64,000 nt of DNA, from NCBI GenBank assembly GCA_022747635.1, contig JAKTNV010000004.1, positions 21,048,469 to 21,112,468 of the forward strand, read 5' to 3'. Both the position numbers and the translations under genes were made by a program. The DNA comes from Hetaerina americana (Eukaryota > Arthropoda > Insecta > Odonata > Calopterygidae). The notes below the pieces were generated by a model that had not been told where the DNA came from, searched no databases, and saw only the letters and a program-made list of their open reading frames with translations. Below are positions 10,011 through 23,500 of this stretch, piece after piece (position 1 is the first letter of the stretch; each line of letters starts with the position of its first letter).

Positions 10011-13000
10011 AAAACGTCGCGGCCAAACTCCGGACTTTTCGTTCGCTCTTTGTTTTCGCTCGGTTGATGTAAACTGATTAAAGAAGGCGAGAGTGCAAAT
10101 AGGGTTTATGTCAGAATGCACTAGCGGGCGATCATTCAAGCAGGACTTCGTGCGCGACGGTCAAGAAAGCAAACCCTCGTAGCCTCAGCCGCGAGCAAAT
10201 TTAAGGCCAAATAAGTCTAACACGGAATTCAAAATGTCTACTTACAACAAATGCATCTGGCCTCCGGTTGACAGAATGATACAGGGGCACTACTACAAGA
10301 AGGATGCATCGCTTTCACGCTGCCGAGTATCTAAAACTTGCTGGAAATATAAGTTTTCAGGTGAAAGAAAGCTTCCGGGGTGTTGAATTACCAACTTCAA
10401 TTCCAGAGAACGAAGGTATTATGTTAACAAAATATGTACTCGATCACAAGGAAATAGAAAAATATTATATCCCATAATCGATACGTGTGTTATCAAGCGC
10501 TTCGTTTCATCGTCTACTCGACTGTCAATAGAATGAATACGCAATTAGACAACTCATTAATCACTTTACAATGAAAAAATATGGCAACCCAAAAAGTATT
10601 TAGATAGTAAAAAACTAAGGATATGTACAGCCACAGTAATTCAAATAGTTAATACCAGACTTACCTTAGAATTAGTAGAGCTAAAAGGTAGATTTTTTTA
10701 AAAAACAGAGGAACATTAAGGTATCTGCTTTCTTTCAATTTCACAGCACTTTTAAGGAAGCTGACTTGGGACATCAACAACGTCGAAAACTGAGAGTTAA
10801 ATCTTAAAGTTTTTGCATGCCAACATAATTTCCATTGCAGACTATTTTCTTCAATAAGGATAGTTTAATTCGCAAAAAAATGCCCACACGAGAAAAAGCT
10901 TCATATAACAGCTAAAGAACCACACTGAGTGATACCATAGTATCCAGAAAAGGCTTAATTACTCGCAATTGTGACTTGGTGTCGCAAGTGACCTTCGTAT
11001 TGCTTTCTCAACTCATTCTGAAATCCTCACGAGAACTCCATCATTATTACATCTCTCAAGTGGAAGTAGGTACACACAAGAAGTGCATCTTTGACAGTTG
11101 TTTTCACTCACAAATGTACACATATAAACCAACTTAAATGAGAAACTAAATACTGAATAAAAATCACCGCGAGAGTAAATATTGGAATGAAATCCCCTCA
11201 TCTTTTGCCTCCCACAGTCCATGTGACTTTTTAAACCAATGATGCCTAAATGAATAAACAGAGCTTATAAAAAATTCATCCAAAGACAAGGTAATTATTG
11301 ATATCATTTTACCAATGCATCAGAGTGATTCCTTTGAAATTATTTCACCTTATTTCCTATAAAATATCGAAAAGTAAATCTCATAAAATCCACGCATGTA
11401 ACAACTTACAGACAGCTACTTCTTACCTTCGCTTTTTTGGTCCGTGATGTGAATTTACCGTTTACCAGGTCCTATAAACCAGTCACTTTCTCAACAATTG
11501 TCATTTTTATAATGGACAATAAAACATAAGTACAAATAATAGATATTTACGAAGAAAAATAATACAGCAAAGGGCGATATATAACACACGAAACCACAAT
11601 GATGAGAAAAACTGCATGCAACTAAAAACTACTAGCAGAATGAACACCCTAAAATTCAACCTTATTTCGAGAACAACTTTGTCCTTTTAATCCGAAAAAA
11701 TCTTAATCTCGTCACATAAATTATTTTTTTCCCGATCAATTCTAGTCCTACCCTGATAATGTTTAGCCTCTGCGGTATTTCTTATTCCAGAGACGAAGGC
11801 TATTACACGTATTGCTGCGAAAACCTTCAAGAGTGAGAGGACGGGCACAATTCTGTAAATATTCAAGGAGCAAGGAGGCCGTAGCCGTGGCTGGCCACCG
11901 CTTTCTGATACCAGTAACCTCGGTCGAAACTTGAATGAAACTTTCGCTGCGTTTGCGGACGCCCACGTGATTCCGGGTGAAAAATTCATTGACGTGACCC
12001 CGCGACTTTTATACAAGCGTCCTACGCAATGTGCCCAATGGACCGAATGCCCACACCCTTGAAGTTCATTCTGATTGAGCAACCCAAATAACGCATGTGC
12101 TACGTGTGCAGCAGTATCAAATATGAGCCGAAAAACGAGAGTGGAAGAAAGCGAGGAGGAAATGGCGCGCCCATGCTCTCAAGTGCGAATATTTCACTTT
12201 GCTCTACGACATGTGCTCTATTTTCGGTAGCAAAGGCGACGAAGGATATGTGACTGAAATGAAATGAATGGTTTGGTGTCATCGATGGTTATGGTCTTCG
12301 GCAAAAAAAAAACAAATTACACACTTACTCATTCAAGTTCTCCATGGGTGCAACTAACCACAATTAAAAACCTGATACATGGTACGTATCCCCATAATTG
12401 AGTACAGCTATGTTTCCGCAGGCTTCTTTAATTTTGACACTTTTCGTATACCTCTTTGATAACGGGTATGAAATTTTGCCGCTAACGATTAAAACCGCAC
12501 TGTTAAATAGGGACGTAATCTTCATAAATAAATCAATCAAAAATCTTTTTTACGGTTATCGTTGAAAATATCTAAGCAATACTGAAAAAATCGATTAAAG
12601 GCGAACTCAAGTCTCTCTGTCAACTCAAATGGCATCTTTCCTTCGACAATTGTAAAATAGAGATTTCACCTGGACCATTTCCCAAGGGTGAAGGTGATAC
12701 AACCAACAAAGTAGATTGAACTTCTACTGAAATAATGAAAAAGTACTTTAATATTTTTGTTATTTTGACCGAATTTCAATTACACAGAATAGATTTAGAA
12801 CGGTCCTTGGAAAACTCTCGTACTCACCTACTTCTAAGTCTCCTGAAACCTGTCTCTGAAACCATCGTTTTAAATCAATGGTAACAAAAATATCTGTGTA
12901 GTCTGATCATAAATTATTAGGCAGACACTTTGAAAGACTAAGATTTTAAACCAAAATTGGAGAATTGGCATGAGACTACGAATTAATGTTACCACCTGGC

Positions 13001-14254
13001 TTTCCATCGTGAATTTTAAAGTTGAAAGGGCATTAAGGTCAGGTCGGGTCGGAAAAGAGTGTTTTCTGTGTCGACTTCAGGTAGAACTAGTGTCGGCCAA
13101 GGCCACAGGGCATGTCAAGGGGGTTTAGGGCTGACAGGGCAGGCGTCGCCGTCTGGAAGTATTAAGAGGCAGTAGCGATGCCGCAGATAACGTCGCCATC
13201 AGTTGATTGAGAACCATCAGTCGACCGAACAGGACACGGGGGAGGGATGATGGGAACGCGAAGGGTAAATATTAAGAGACGGTAAAGAGCGTCGCCTTTC
13301 ATTTGAGGCCGTGTTTACTAAGCGACAACCTTAATGAGAACTTATTTTCGTCATTTCTTTTTTCCCTCGTCAAGCGAATATATTTCCTGACGGGTTCTCA
13401 GCCGAGAAGACCTATTCGCGATAATTCATCTGGTGACTTCCCAGAGCGGATGCCGCCGTAAAAGAAATCCGCGCCGAACTGAGAAACATTTTCACAAAAT
13501 CCGAGAAGAGGGTTCGTGTGCATAAATTACTTCTTTCTATTTTTTTTTGAAGCGCGACAACTTAAGCTGGCCACGATCGCTGACATCATCGACTCCTTCT
13601 CTCTGTCCTTGACACGGAAAAATATGCGGAGCCTAGCTTTCCCATCGGACGGACTGAATCTCCTTTCAGTAATCCCGACGTTTGAGAGACACGAGTTCTC
13701 GGAAACATTAAACCAGAGCTAAAATAATTGCCAGACCACTTCGTCTCGCTTCGGTGCTCCGGATAATCCAACAGGCTTCCGAGCCAAGCGTCGCCGACGC
13801 ACAAAAGCGCGCGTGCACTCTGTTATCCTTTCACGGACGAGGAACGCAAATATAATCACAAGCTGAACAATGTCATCCTTCTTTCTGCCTTGCATTTTCA
13901 TTGTGTCTTTATGGACAGCAGAGTGGAATAAATTCTTCTTGAAGAAGACTATGGCGCTATCAAGTGAGTGAACACGAATAAAAGCGGCACATGAAACACA
14001 AGCTAACTGTGAGAGATAATATTCTTATGATGACCACTGCCCACGTTTTATTTGACATAAAATATCTGTTTGTAGGTAATTATTTGTTTTATTACGCGCA
14101 AATATTGCTGGAAGTAAAGCGGTGTTCAGCATACTTCTTTATGTACCGACCATTACTCAAAATGTGGGCTAAATGGATTAAGCAATTCGACAGTGATTTT
14201 GCCGAGTGCACATTTTAATCTACATGTAGTTTTACATTATTTCATCAAAATATC

Positions 14255-14258
<4 letters not shown>
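10011..14258. other. long mostly AT-rich non-coding tract
   Basis: No recognisable exon, RNA or transposon. A moderately GC-rich patch at about 13020-13480 includes two similar segments beginning TATTAAGAG (near 13160 and 13270), which may be a decayed duplication. The 131-codon minus frame at 12082-11687 has no recognisable domain. Confidence 0.55.

Positions 14259-14305
<47 letters not shown>
14259..14305. repeat. (TA)n microsatellite
   Basis: Uninterrupted TA repeat of about 23 units, followed by a short CA-rich stretch. Confidence 0.95.
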
Positions 14306-14308
<3 letters not shown>

Positions 14309-17300
14309 ATACACACACAATACATATAATTGAAACGAAACTTATAATTAATGTTACGGCATATTGTTTACATCTTGACTTCGTAACTATAGTGGAATTA
14401 TTTTCATTTTTGAAAACATAACCAAGTGCTTTGTAAGTAGAAGCCTTTTTCTCACCCCAATTAGAAAAATTTTGTAGAAATGTATACGAGGTAATTTATT
14501 CCCAGCAATTGCAATATTTAAAGCAAGGTGTCCAGCTAATTCTCTTTGATCGGAGAGGGCCTGGAAGACGATGGAGCAATTTAAAAAAATGAACTATCAA
14601 TGAACATGATTTTTCTTGGAAATACGTTTCTGATTGGCCACCGCTCGATACAGATACTAATCGTAAATAAATAGCAAACGACGATTTGATAGTGGACGGT
14701 GGTTCCCGTAATAAATCCTACATTGTCACATGATATTATTCTCAGCTGATGGCCGAAATAACCAGTACTTTTGCTTCTCTTTATTACCATTGGCCTTTTA
14801 ATCACAGCATATTCTTCACTTTCCATTATCCTGGTCGTTTCGAATGAATTAAAAGTTAACATGATTCCAACTTCTTTCAACAGTAGAAGAATACGCTGAT
14901 AAGTAAGTCTGAATTATATTCGAACACAATGACTTGTACATGCATCTAAACCAGTTTCCGTCGGAAACGAAAAAAGTTCAAATTGGATGTCCCAGAAAAA
15001 TGATCTGTAAAAACTCATGACTAATCCACATATTCCAGATTAAAATAAAAAATTCCGCAGGTCATTATGCTATACCAGTTCCAAGAAGCTGTGATTCAAA
15101 ACGTGGTCACGAAATCCGTGCATTATAAAATATTTCTATAAGAACGCTACTCATGGAAACAATTTCAGCGCATATTTCATTAATTTGGAGGGACAAAAAA
15201 CAAAATACGGAATATTTGGAAAATATGCTGCTCTACTGTAAATATCTCAAGAGCGCGAGGGCAGCTTTCACAAATTTTCTCTTCGCTCTTCAAGATGATT
15301 AAAGACCAAATGATTTTATTTTCTCTTATTTATTTCTTACATCCGTGATGCGCATGAATGTTTGAAGCCTACTCTCTTTCGGGACATAGACATTTAGCCA
15401 CCTGCCAATGGTCAAGGACAGGCAAAACAGAGAACATCGCGGATAAGAAAAGCATGACATTGACATGGGACTAGAATTGAGCCAAACTCCATGCAAAAAA
15501 TCATGTGTAACACGGAGTAAACTCAGGAAATAAATAAACTCTGAGGATGGGTTATCCGAAAACATAGGTAAATTATGAAATTTTGTACAGAACATAGGAA
15601 CATTTTTCGGACAGGTCCATGGTTTAAAATCCAGAATCAAGAATCTCACAATCGAATTACTTGTGGAATAAATTGCATTGATCAAAAAATCGCCAACGGT
15701 GAGAAAATGTGCTTTATGATGAACGTTTTGTTTAAATAAATGGGTGAAGTACCCATTACCCACGGTGCACAATGAAAGCATGAGATGTCAGAGGTAGCAG
15801 ACGTTAGCAAGTAATCTCCTCTAGATGTGGCTAATGCCACTGCATCCAAAATGTTGCAGGTTTTTTTTCATTGATGAAAGTTTTGGCATCAGAATCCTAC
15901 GTGTATTTCGCACGCTGACGCGCTTCGGATTTGGCACGTATAATGAGACACGGATCGGAGCGGCTTGCCACACATGGTACTAAATAATTGACGCATTCTC
16001 CCTCGCAATATTCACATGTAGAACTTCGTTTTAACTCAATCGAGGAGACAAATTTGTGAAATAACCTAATTACAACGATGAGAATAACACTCTTCTTATA
16101 AAACAAATTAAATAAATAAAACGGCTAGAAAAGGAATACTTAGTCTTAAGGGTTACCAATCAACCAAAGAAAACGCGAAGAGAAAAATAAGCACTCAAAC
16201 ATTATGGAAACTTATAGTATAAGAATTAAATAACTTAAAAAGGTAACAGACAAATTTTGGCGTTAAATAAAAACGATTCCCTAGAAATGACACTATTCTC
16301 CGTCAGAGAAATTGCTTACTTCAAAAGAGAAACCACGCTCATACACGCCCTCAAAATTATAATTTAAAAATACTGCAAGGGACAGCTGGTTGAACTTTGA
16401 AAATCGATCGAAATACCTTTCGAGTCGGTAAAAGTTGGAAATAATTATGACTAGAACTGGAAACGAAACTAGGCCGCTGAAAAAGCATAGAAACTCAGTA
16501 AATCATTTTCTAAGGAAGAGACAAGTCTAATTTCGCCTCCGGACGAGAGCGGGAAGCTCCCATCACGCCCACCCACAACCCTAACCCACACACACACGTG
16601 CTAGTTATTTCCAGCCATTCCAGCGGCCTATTTCCAGGGTGATATAAACAAGACAACGCAACCGGCATTCACCGTGGCAACGGGACAAAAACAAATCACT
16701 CGGCTCAGATCTATGATGTTTATATTCACATATATACGATAGGGCAGTGGCGCACGAGGGCTTCTAGTTTTATGTCGTCGACGATGAAATGAACCCATTA
16801 AAAGTGGCGACCGGTGCACAGTGTGGATAAGCAATTTATAACCTTGCATCTAGTTAGTTGGCGAAACATTTTCTCACGCTGACTACCACTATCACGCATG
16901 ACCGAAAATACAATCAGCCGTCACTGAATCGATTACCCAACGAAAAAATTCTCACATCTAAACTACACATATACGAAGTACCTTCACTTCCTAATGTATC
17001 CCAAGTTTTGTAGTGACTGGAAGTACATTCGAAGATGTCGCTGAGTTTCGATACCTGTATACGCGGACAAATTATTAACACAAGAGATACGAGCATGGCT
17101 GCACCGAGCAGTGCACATGGTTTCTATAACTGTCCCTAGAGCGAGGAGCGTTTTAAATATTTAAATGGCGTCATGGTGTACAAGAACAGCTTGTAATCAT
17201 CCATTTTCTCCACTTGCGTGGTTTAAAACCTATCGAAATTCATCGCCAATAAAATGCGGTGACAGCTGTGAAAAATTTTAGCTCGCGGGTGCGACAGTCC

Positions 17301-18111
17301 GGGGAAAGCCGAACCAGTCGAAGTTCTCTTGAATCAGGAATTCTCCAGTGGACAAAATGGAGCCGCACAGAATTGTTAACGGCGATCGTGATATCATAGC
17401 GAAGATATTGCAAAAAATCTGCATATCTAAAGGGCGATTACGTCGAGAAGTATTAGAAGTTTCAACTTTCTGGTTTCATTAAATTGTCAGACCAAACTCA
17501 GGAAACGTCAGATCCTAAAGGCACCTCGTACTAGCCAATAGCATTCAGCAGAGTGAACATGCCATTAGAATTGACGTTGGACAATAATTAGAGGCATTTA
17601 TTGGTTTCCGGATGACTATGAAAGGTTCTGAGCTTGAGTGGGAACGGATTCGTGCCCCACCTTTAAATGCCAGGATTGGCATTTTCATGGACTGGAATCC
17701 ACGCTAACGTCAAAAGAGACATTTATTGCTGCTACCGCCATCACCCACTTCTTCCTCCCGCCAAACTATGAAAACATAGAGCACGGCATTCCAAAACTTT
17801 GGAGGGATTGAGTAGTTGAATATCACCTCTCCCTCTCTGCTTTATATATATATATAAATGTCCAGGCAGTTTTATGATCTTGGCACTAGTTAACATTCAC
17901 TACTAGTCAAATATATAAAGAAATAAAAAGTCAATGTGATGTGAAAAAATTTAACGGTATACACACCATTAAAAACATCGAGGATCATCCCATTGGAAAT
18001 TGTACACCTACCCAAAAATCAAGTATCCATTCAGTCAGCTTTTTTTGAATGAGAACAACTTTTTCAATTTATTAAGCGAAAGTTAGCTGGAAAGAACCAT
18101 TAATTGCTTTT
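14306..18111. other. AT-rich non-coding tract
   Basis: Nothing assignable. It contains a 151-codon minus frame (15781-15326), long for AT-rich DNA, with no recognised motif, and a short TA repeat near 17845. Confidence 0.5.
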
Positions 18112-18116
18112 AGCTT

Positions 18117-18192
18117 GCCGGATGGTTACTCTGGTAGGTGATTACTCTGATTGCTAACGCAAAGATCACGGGTTCGAATTCCTCCTTAGGAA
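18117..18192 (+). repeat. tRNA-like SINE head fragment
   Basis: A B box (GGGTTCGAATTCC near 18170) is preceded about 45 bp upstream by an A-box-like GGTTACTCTGG. The proportions match a tRNA-derived SINE head rather than a real tRNA, because no acceptor stem closes. The 3' extent is not defined. Confidence 0.45.
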
Positions 18193-19183
18193 TGAAGACC
18201 GTGTGAAGGATCCACCGAAAAGAAAAGGAATGGCATTAGATAAAGCGGTGCAATAGATGATAATTTCAAGCTATTTACTTAAACTTACATAGAAAACTGC
18301 CCCGTACACAATTCCAGGGCTATGCCTTTGCCAAAATATTTTATTTCAAAGGTGATAAAATGATAAAACGCGTATATTTTTATACTTAATACCGACCAGG
18401 ATTCAGCACAGCGCTATTATGAAGGTGCAATGGTCGGTATATTCAGTTAAGCGCGAAAATGAACTTTTTTTAATATTGTATTGAAATGTATAGATTTTCG
18501 TGGGAAATAGAGGGAGCGCCATTATATGGTCACAGCCAAAATACATTTTCGTTGACTAGTGATTGGTGCGGAGGATACCATATCGGATTGAACATTGAGA
18601 TATGAGAGCAAACTACGAGTTTTTTATGGGTGAGGATTTTTTACAGAACTCCAACAGGAAGTTTTCCCAGCTTCTTTCCTTATAACTGCAGGATGAGAAC
18701 TAATGCTGCATCCGGAATATTGTCGAGCAACCAATTAGACCCGATGGTGCAACTTCCTACTTCCTGAAGTAAAAGGGGAACCGAGAAATTAATTTCCACG
18801 AGCAGAGCAAGTGTCTTAAAACTCATGAGTCGGAGGAATGACAGCAAACGCGGTTAGAAAGTTAGTAAAGTGACCTTGTTTTCGTCATTTCGACGAAGTA
18901 CGCCATTGCATGTGGTTCCCTGACGGATGTTACCCAATGGGTGTGATTTCCGAGACAAGCGTCCTATCAGGTGCTTGCTTCCGCTGATCCCTTCCGCTCG
19001 TTATACGTCACAATCTGCAAGCCATCACGGGGACGTGTGAGGCAGAAGGTGTTAAGTCAAAGGGTATTGATTGCGTTATTGCGTACAAATTTCACTGTAT
19101 GTATGAGTACGGAAAATTAAACTTTCGTTATTGAGCAGGGATTTTGAGACCCATGACCTCAATTTCCTTTTTATCGCAAAATA
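18193..19183. other. non-coding stretch flanking the mariner insertion
   Basis: Nothing assigned. The left TA of the mariner target duplication is at 19182-19183. Confidence 0.6.
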
Positions 19184-19210
19184 CTACCTTGATCAAAAGG
19201 TTCCCGGAAT
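19184..19210 (+). repeat. mariner 5' terminal inverted repeat
   Basis: 27 bp, differing from the inverted 3' end only at positions 16 and 17. It is the expected binding site for the transposase helix-turn-helix domain. Confidence 0.93.
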
Positions 19211-19388
19211 AACCACCATGTGGCGCTCCCATCGTTCCGAATTGAGTTCTGTTTTTTTTGTTAAATTGGTACATCTGTTGTTGATATTCCCTTTAAATCT
19301 TAGTGTCATAACTTGACATTTGCAAAAGTTACGTAGCCAAGAGTACATCTATCTCTGTGTGTGTTGGCGATTTTTTACAATTGCAGAA

Positions 19389-20462
19389 ATGGATTTAAAT
19401 TTGCAACAACGAACTTGTATTAAATTTTGCGTAAAAAACGGATTTAGTGGCGCACGGACGTTGGAAATGTTGGAAAAGTGTTTCGGCAACGATTCTCTAA
19501 AAAAAACGGTCGTTTACCAGTGGCACGAGCGGTTCAGAAGTGGTCGTGAGTCAATCGAAGATGATGAACGCAGTGGCAGACCATCGACATCGAAAGTCGG
19601 TGAAAAAATTGATAAAGTAAAAGAAATGTTGGTCAATAACCGCAAATTAACCATCAGAGAAATAGCGGAGGACTTGAACATTGCCTATGGATCCGCCCAA
19701 GACATTGTGGTTAATGATTTGGGTTTCCGTCGTGTAGCAGCAAAGTTGGTGCCAAAAGACCTCAATTTCATGCAAAAAAGAGATCGTGTTGACGTCGCAA
19801 AAGACATGATTTGCGAGGCTGAATCCGAACCCACATTCATCAAAAGGATCATTACTGGAGACGAGACGTGGGTTTATGAGTACGACACGCAATCCAGACA
19901 TCAGGCAAGTGAATGGCGTTCACCAAATGAGCCGAGACCAAAAAAACCACGTCGTTTTCAGTCAAAAAAGAAGGCAATGCTGACGGTTTTCATGGATTAC
20001 AACGGTGTAGTGCATCATGAATTTTTGCCAGAAGGCCAGACAGTAAACAAAGAGTATTATTTGGGCGTTATGAGACGTTTGCGTGAAGCAATTCGCCGAA
20101 AGAGACCAGAAATGTGGGCAGAAAACTCGTGGATTTTGCACCATGATAACGCACCGTCGCACAGTGCTATCATTATTCGTAATTTTTTGACGAAAAATGC
20201 AACAAATACCATCCAACAGCCACCGAATTCACCTGATTTGGCTCCCTGTGACTTCTTTCTGTTCAATCGAGTTAAAAAACCATTACGGGGAACGCGTTTT
20301 AGCAGCCGAGAGGAAGTAATGGAAAAATCGCAGGAAGCACTGATGGACATACCGAAAACCGAATATAAAAAATGTTTCGAGGATTGGATCAAGCGCTGGC
20401 ATAAGTGTGTTGCAGTCGATGGGGATTACTTTGAAGGGGACAATATAGATTTAGATGAATAA
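19389..20462 (+). CDS. mariner transposase, DD34D type, apparently intact
   Basis: Cut-and-paste transposase of 357 residues if started at the ATG at 19389 (MDLNLQQRTC). The frame is open further up to an ATG at 19320, but those 23 residues look like untranslated leader, and family members usually start near this internal methionine. Visible architecture: an N-terminal helix-turn-helix (about 1-60, with YQWHERFRSG), a GRP linker (about 63-65), a second HTH (about 70-115), LVPKDL (120-125) at the position of the family's WVPHEL linker, then the catalytic core. Catalytic aspartates are D158 (TGDETW), D253 (HHDNAPSH) and D288 (SPDLAPCDFF). Exactly 34 residues separate the last two, the mariner DD34D signature. 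The C-terminus keeps the family's CFEDWIKRWHKC block and ends DNIDLDE. There is no stop or frameshift, so activity is plausible. It acts in the nucleus on the flanking inverted repeats. I have not assigned a subfamily. Confidence 0.95.
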   Translation: MDLNLQQRTCIKFCVKNGFSGARTLEMLEKCFGNDSLKKTVVYQWHERFRSGRESIEDDERSGRPSTSKVGEKIDKVKEMLVNNRKLTIREIAEDLNIAYGSAQDIVVNDLGFRRVAAKLVPKDLNFMQKRDRVDVAKDMICEAESEPTFIKRIITGDETWVYEYDTQSRHQASEWRSPNEPRPKKPRRFQSKKKAMLTVFMDYNGVVHHEFLPEGQTVNKEYYLGVMRRLREAIRRKRPEMWAENSWILHHDNAPSHSAIIIRNFLTKNATNTIQQPPNSPDLAPCDFFLFNRVKKPLRGTRFSSREEVMEKSQEALMDIPKTEYKKCFEDWIKRWHKCVAVDGDYFEGDNIDLDE

Positions 20463-20488
20463 ACTTGTATTTTTAATTTTCTGAATAA

Positions 20489-20515
20489 ATTCCGGGAAAT
20501 TTTTGATCAAGGTAG
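20489..20515 (-). repeat. mariner 3' terminal inverted repeat
   Basis: Inverted partner of 19184-19210 (25/27 identical), immediately followed by the TA target duplicate at 20516-20517. Confidence 0.93.
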
Positions 20516-20517
20516 TA

Positions 20518-23500
20518 TGTGCAAGGAAGAAAGAGCACAGACATCTGCCGGTGTCGGGGTCTGATCTCTCTCATTAGTGGTTACATACTATATGTACGCC
20601 GATATAGCGTGGAACCCAAAAATTCCCCCAGTGTCACAAGTAACCTAGAGTTTCCTGTAACATCATGCGCGTATCCGGAGTCAATTGCCCCTTTTGTGTT
20701 CACCCCCTTTGTCTTTCACTATACCGAGTTTCTCCAATAAACCCTCCACACAGTCTTTCAATGGACAAATTTCAAACTATCTAGCGCGTCTTCTTTTAAT
20801 TTTATCAAATTCTCATCATTCCTTAGCATAATGTCGATGGATCCCAAATACGTGTTGCATATACAAAACGCCCCTTTATTATTTGCATTTTATTCGTCCG
20901 CAACCTACCCAACAAACTTAGCTTCTTTCGGGAGGACCAGCATACAGGTATGTATCCTTTTGAGTTTTGAGTCTGATTGAGGTGATCGCGACACGAAAGT
21001 ACTTGGTCAAAACCTAGTGTAATCTTGGTAGTTTACACTAAGCTTCATCGAATAAATTTAAGTTTCAAACTTCATTTGGGACAGCTATCTGGAAGAAAGA
21101 AATTTATTTCGTTTTTATAATATTTTATATCTGGGTAATTCGGTGCGGGATCGCGCGACAGAATACACGAGAAAAGAAAAATGACGTAGCGGTCAACTTT
21201 AAATGAATACGAAATACGAATAAGGGTTTCATCTAAAATAAAAGCTATCTCCTTGAAATGAACTGGACATTTCATCTTCATGATCCCATAATTGCCCTCG
21301 CTCAGAAGCTTACTTGAAACATTCATTTATTTCATAACGTGATTCAATGAAATTAACAAATCAAAGCTTACTCTAACACAGTCTCAGAGATATGAAACTG
21401 TAGGTCAGCAGCATAAAGGCATTGAATGACTCTTCCATAAGAAACGTTCCGCGTCACCGATCGTGCAAACCCATTGGTGCGAATCCCTTTCGTTAATGCT
21501 TAAACACCTCTAAGCATAAAAAAATGACCTATTGGATGTCGCCTGTCACGCTCGTATTCGCTGCCATGCGCTGTTGCCCAAAGTGGTAAGTATTCTCTTC
21601 AAGGATTTGCGTAACCAAGTGACAGTCTCGCCGAATCCGACACTCAAAAGTTACTTTTTTATACAATGCATGAAGCCTACTATATACTGGATTTCAAGGC
21701 GTCTTCTCGAATGTTCTCTCTGTTTTAATTTTACCATGCGAAAAGGGCTCTAGGCACAGGGTGCAATACACAACACGCATTCATTACTGTAGACAAACAA
21801 AATACCGAATATATTTCCACCTAAATATTAATGATATAAATTAAATATCAAACAAATATTAGTAATGCATATAACAAACCGAATCAATCAGAAGATCTGA
21901 TGAATTCTAAAATTACACTGGGATACTGAAGGAAATAGCCATTCGAAATAAGAGCCACCAAAATATAGTACTTTACACATAATACAGTGAGGGCATCGGG
22001 AATACGCTCTGTCACATTTTCCTCGTGAAGCCAACTGCCTGACATCATTCTTTTATCGCAATCGCTTTTTAACTGGAGATACAAAGGATAAGATCTTCTC
22101 ATGCGGGCAATGAAATTGGAACGTGTGACCTTTGGGCTAGCTATCGAGCAAACAAGCCACCAAGTAACGCATCGTCCTGCTATCATCGTTTAAAGACTTA
22201 AGAAATAAACTTTCAGCAAAAACATTAAGGAGAATTATTATAAATGATCACGCTACATAAATGTATTTTTATCTACCCAATAACACTTAACTTCCATCCT
22301 AAACTACTACTCAAACGTAATGAAAAGTTAACTGAAGGAAATAGATGGGCAGGATAAGGCGATGGGATGTGTTTCTTAACAGATAACTATTCGACTGAAA
22401 GTCATTTCTTTGTGGTAAATTCAACTGGCACTCACGATTTTCATAACACCACCTCAATATTGAACGTGGATATTGTAAACGATATTATTTTTCGTCACAA
22501 AACGTAAATAATGACTACTTAATTTAGCAAAATGACACATTTCATGATGCATAAGAAGTTGATTCAAGGTGACAGCGAACTCATTTTAATTCTCAAGTAA
22601 TTATTCCTTAAATTCGAAATGTGTCCTATAACTTTATCGCAAGTAGCATCTCACTTCATCTAGACAGAGGCACCAATCGTCGGAATAATGTAAGGTTATC
22701 TTCCGATGCATGACGAAGGCCAATTTAAAATGAAAAAACCAATAAATAAATTAATACCGAAACGCGCTCCCATCCGGAATAAACATTTTGAACGTCTTGA
22801 GACTCGAAGACTACATTCTTTCGCAGAACAAAGATTTCGTAGCAAGGTGTCGTTGAAGTATACAAGGAGTAAATAAGTGACAATTTTCTCAGCATCAATT
22901 TAGATTTCCCTAAGTGAGTATTGATTTCTCTTTGATAATTATCACATATCCATCCAGATAAAATTATTATGTTAATCGTTTATTTACTGACTAATTGTCA
23001 AATTCACTGCATTTCCACTTTGATACGCTACATACAATTGCCGAGACTTAAACATTACTCACTGGACACGGTCTAACCGGTATCACATTAGCGGGTACCT
23101 ACTCCACAAATCCATTCTCACACTTAGGGTGGCGTTTGTTAGGAATCCACCTTGACAAAAAGTTCAGATGCTTTACCTTCAATAAGAGGTGACAAAGAAC
23201 TGCACAAGGGAATAATTTTTACATAACTATATCATCAGCTAATTTCCTTATTGAGGACTGATACTACGCGCAAAAATACTTTCTGCATTTTCTCAACTGA
23301 TAGCCTCATTGATGTATACTAACTTCAGATTAGTTACATTTTCAAGGTAAAATATTACGAAACGCTCGCGTTTCTATCATTTTACTCGAGGTACACAAGC
23401 TCTTTCAAAAGATGATCGATGGTAGAACATTTCACCACACCACTCAATGGGTTACCACCACACTCCTTACGCTACATACAGTAATGGTGTCGAATTCGTG

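Larger units (their letters stand above)
19184..20515 (+). mobile_element. full-length mariner (Tc1/mariner superfamily) transposon
   Basis: The 1332-bp element is bounded by inverted repeats at 19184-19210 and 20489-20515 that match at 25 of 27 bases (both read inward CTACCTTGATCAAAA, then TTCCCGGAAT). TA is present immediately outside both ends (19182-19183 and 20516-20517), the expected target duplication. Size, ends and a single uninterrupted transposase frame match an autonomous mariner. The AATAAA overlapping the stop codon (20458-20463) could be the polyadenylation signal. An intact frame with near-identical ends suggests a recent insertion, so the element may still be mobile or may have arrived by horizontal transfer; neither can be shown from one copy. 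Confidence 0.95.

Noticed and set aside
17620..17720. Similarity to 29820-29890 (TTTAAA.GCCA..GGCA..TCATGGAC)
   Set aside because: Only short matching blocks with gaps; not enough to call a repeat family by eye.
19320..19388. Upstream ATG as the transposase start
   Set aside because: The 23 extra residues have no counterpart in mariner transposases, and the internal ATG at 19389 gives the usual N-terminus and length.
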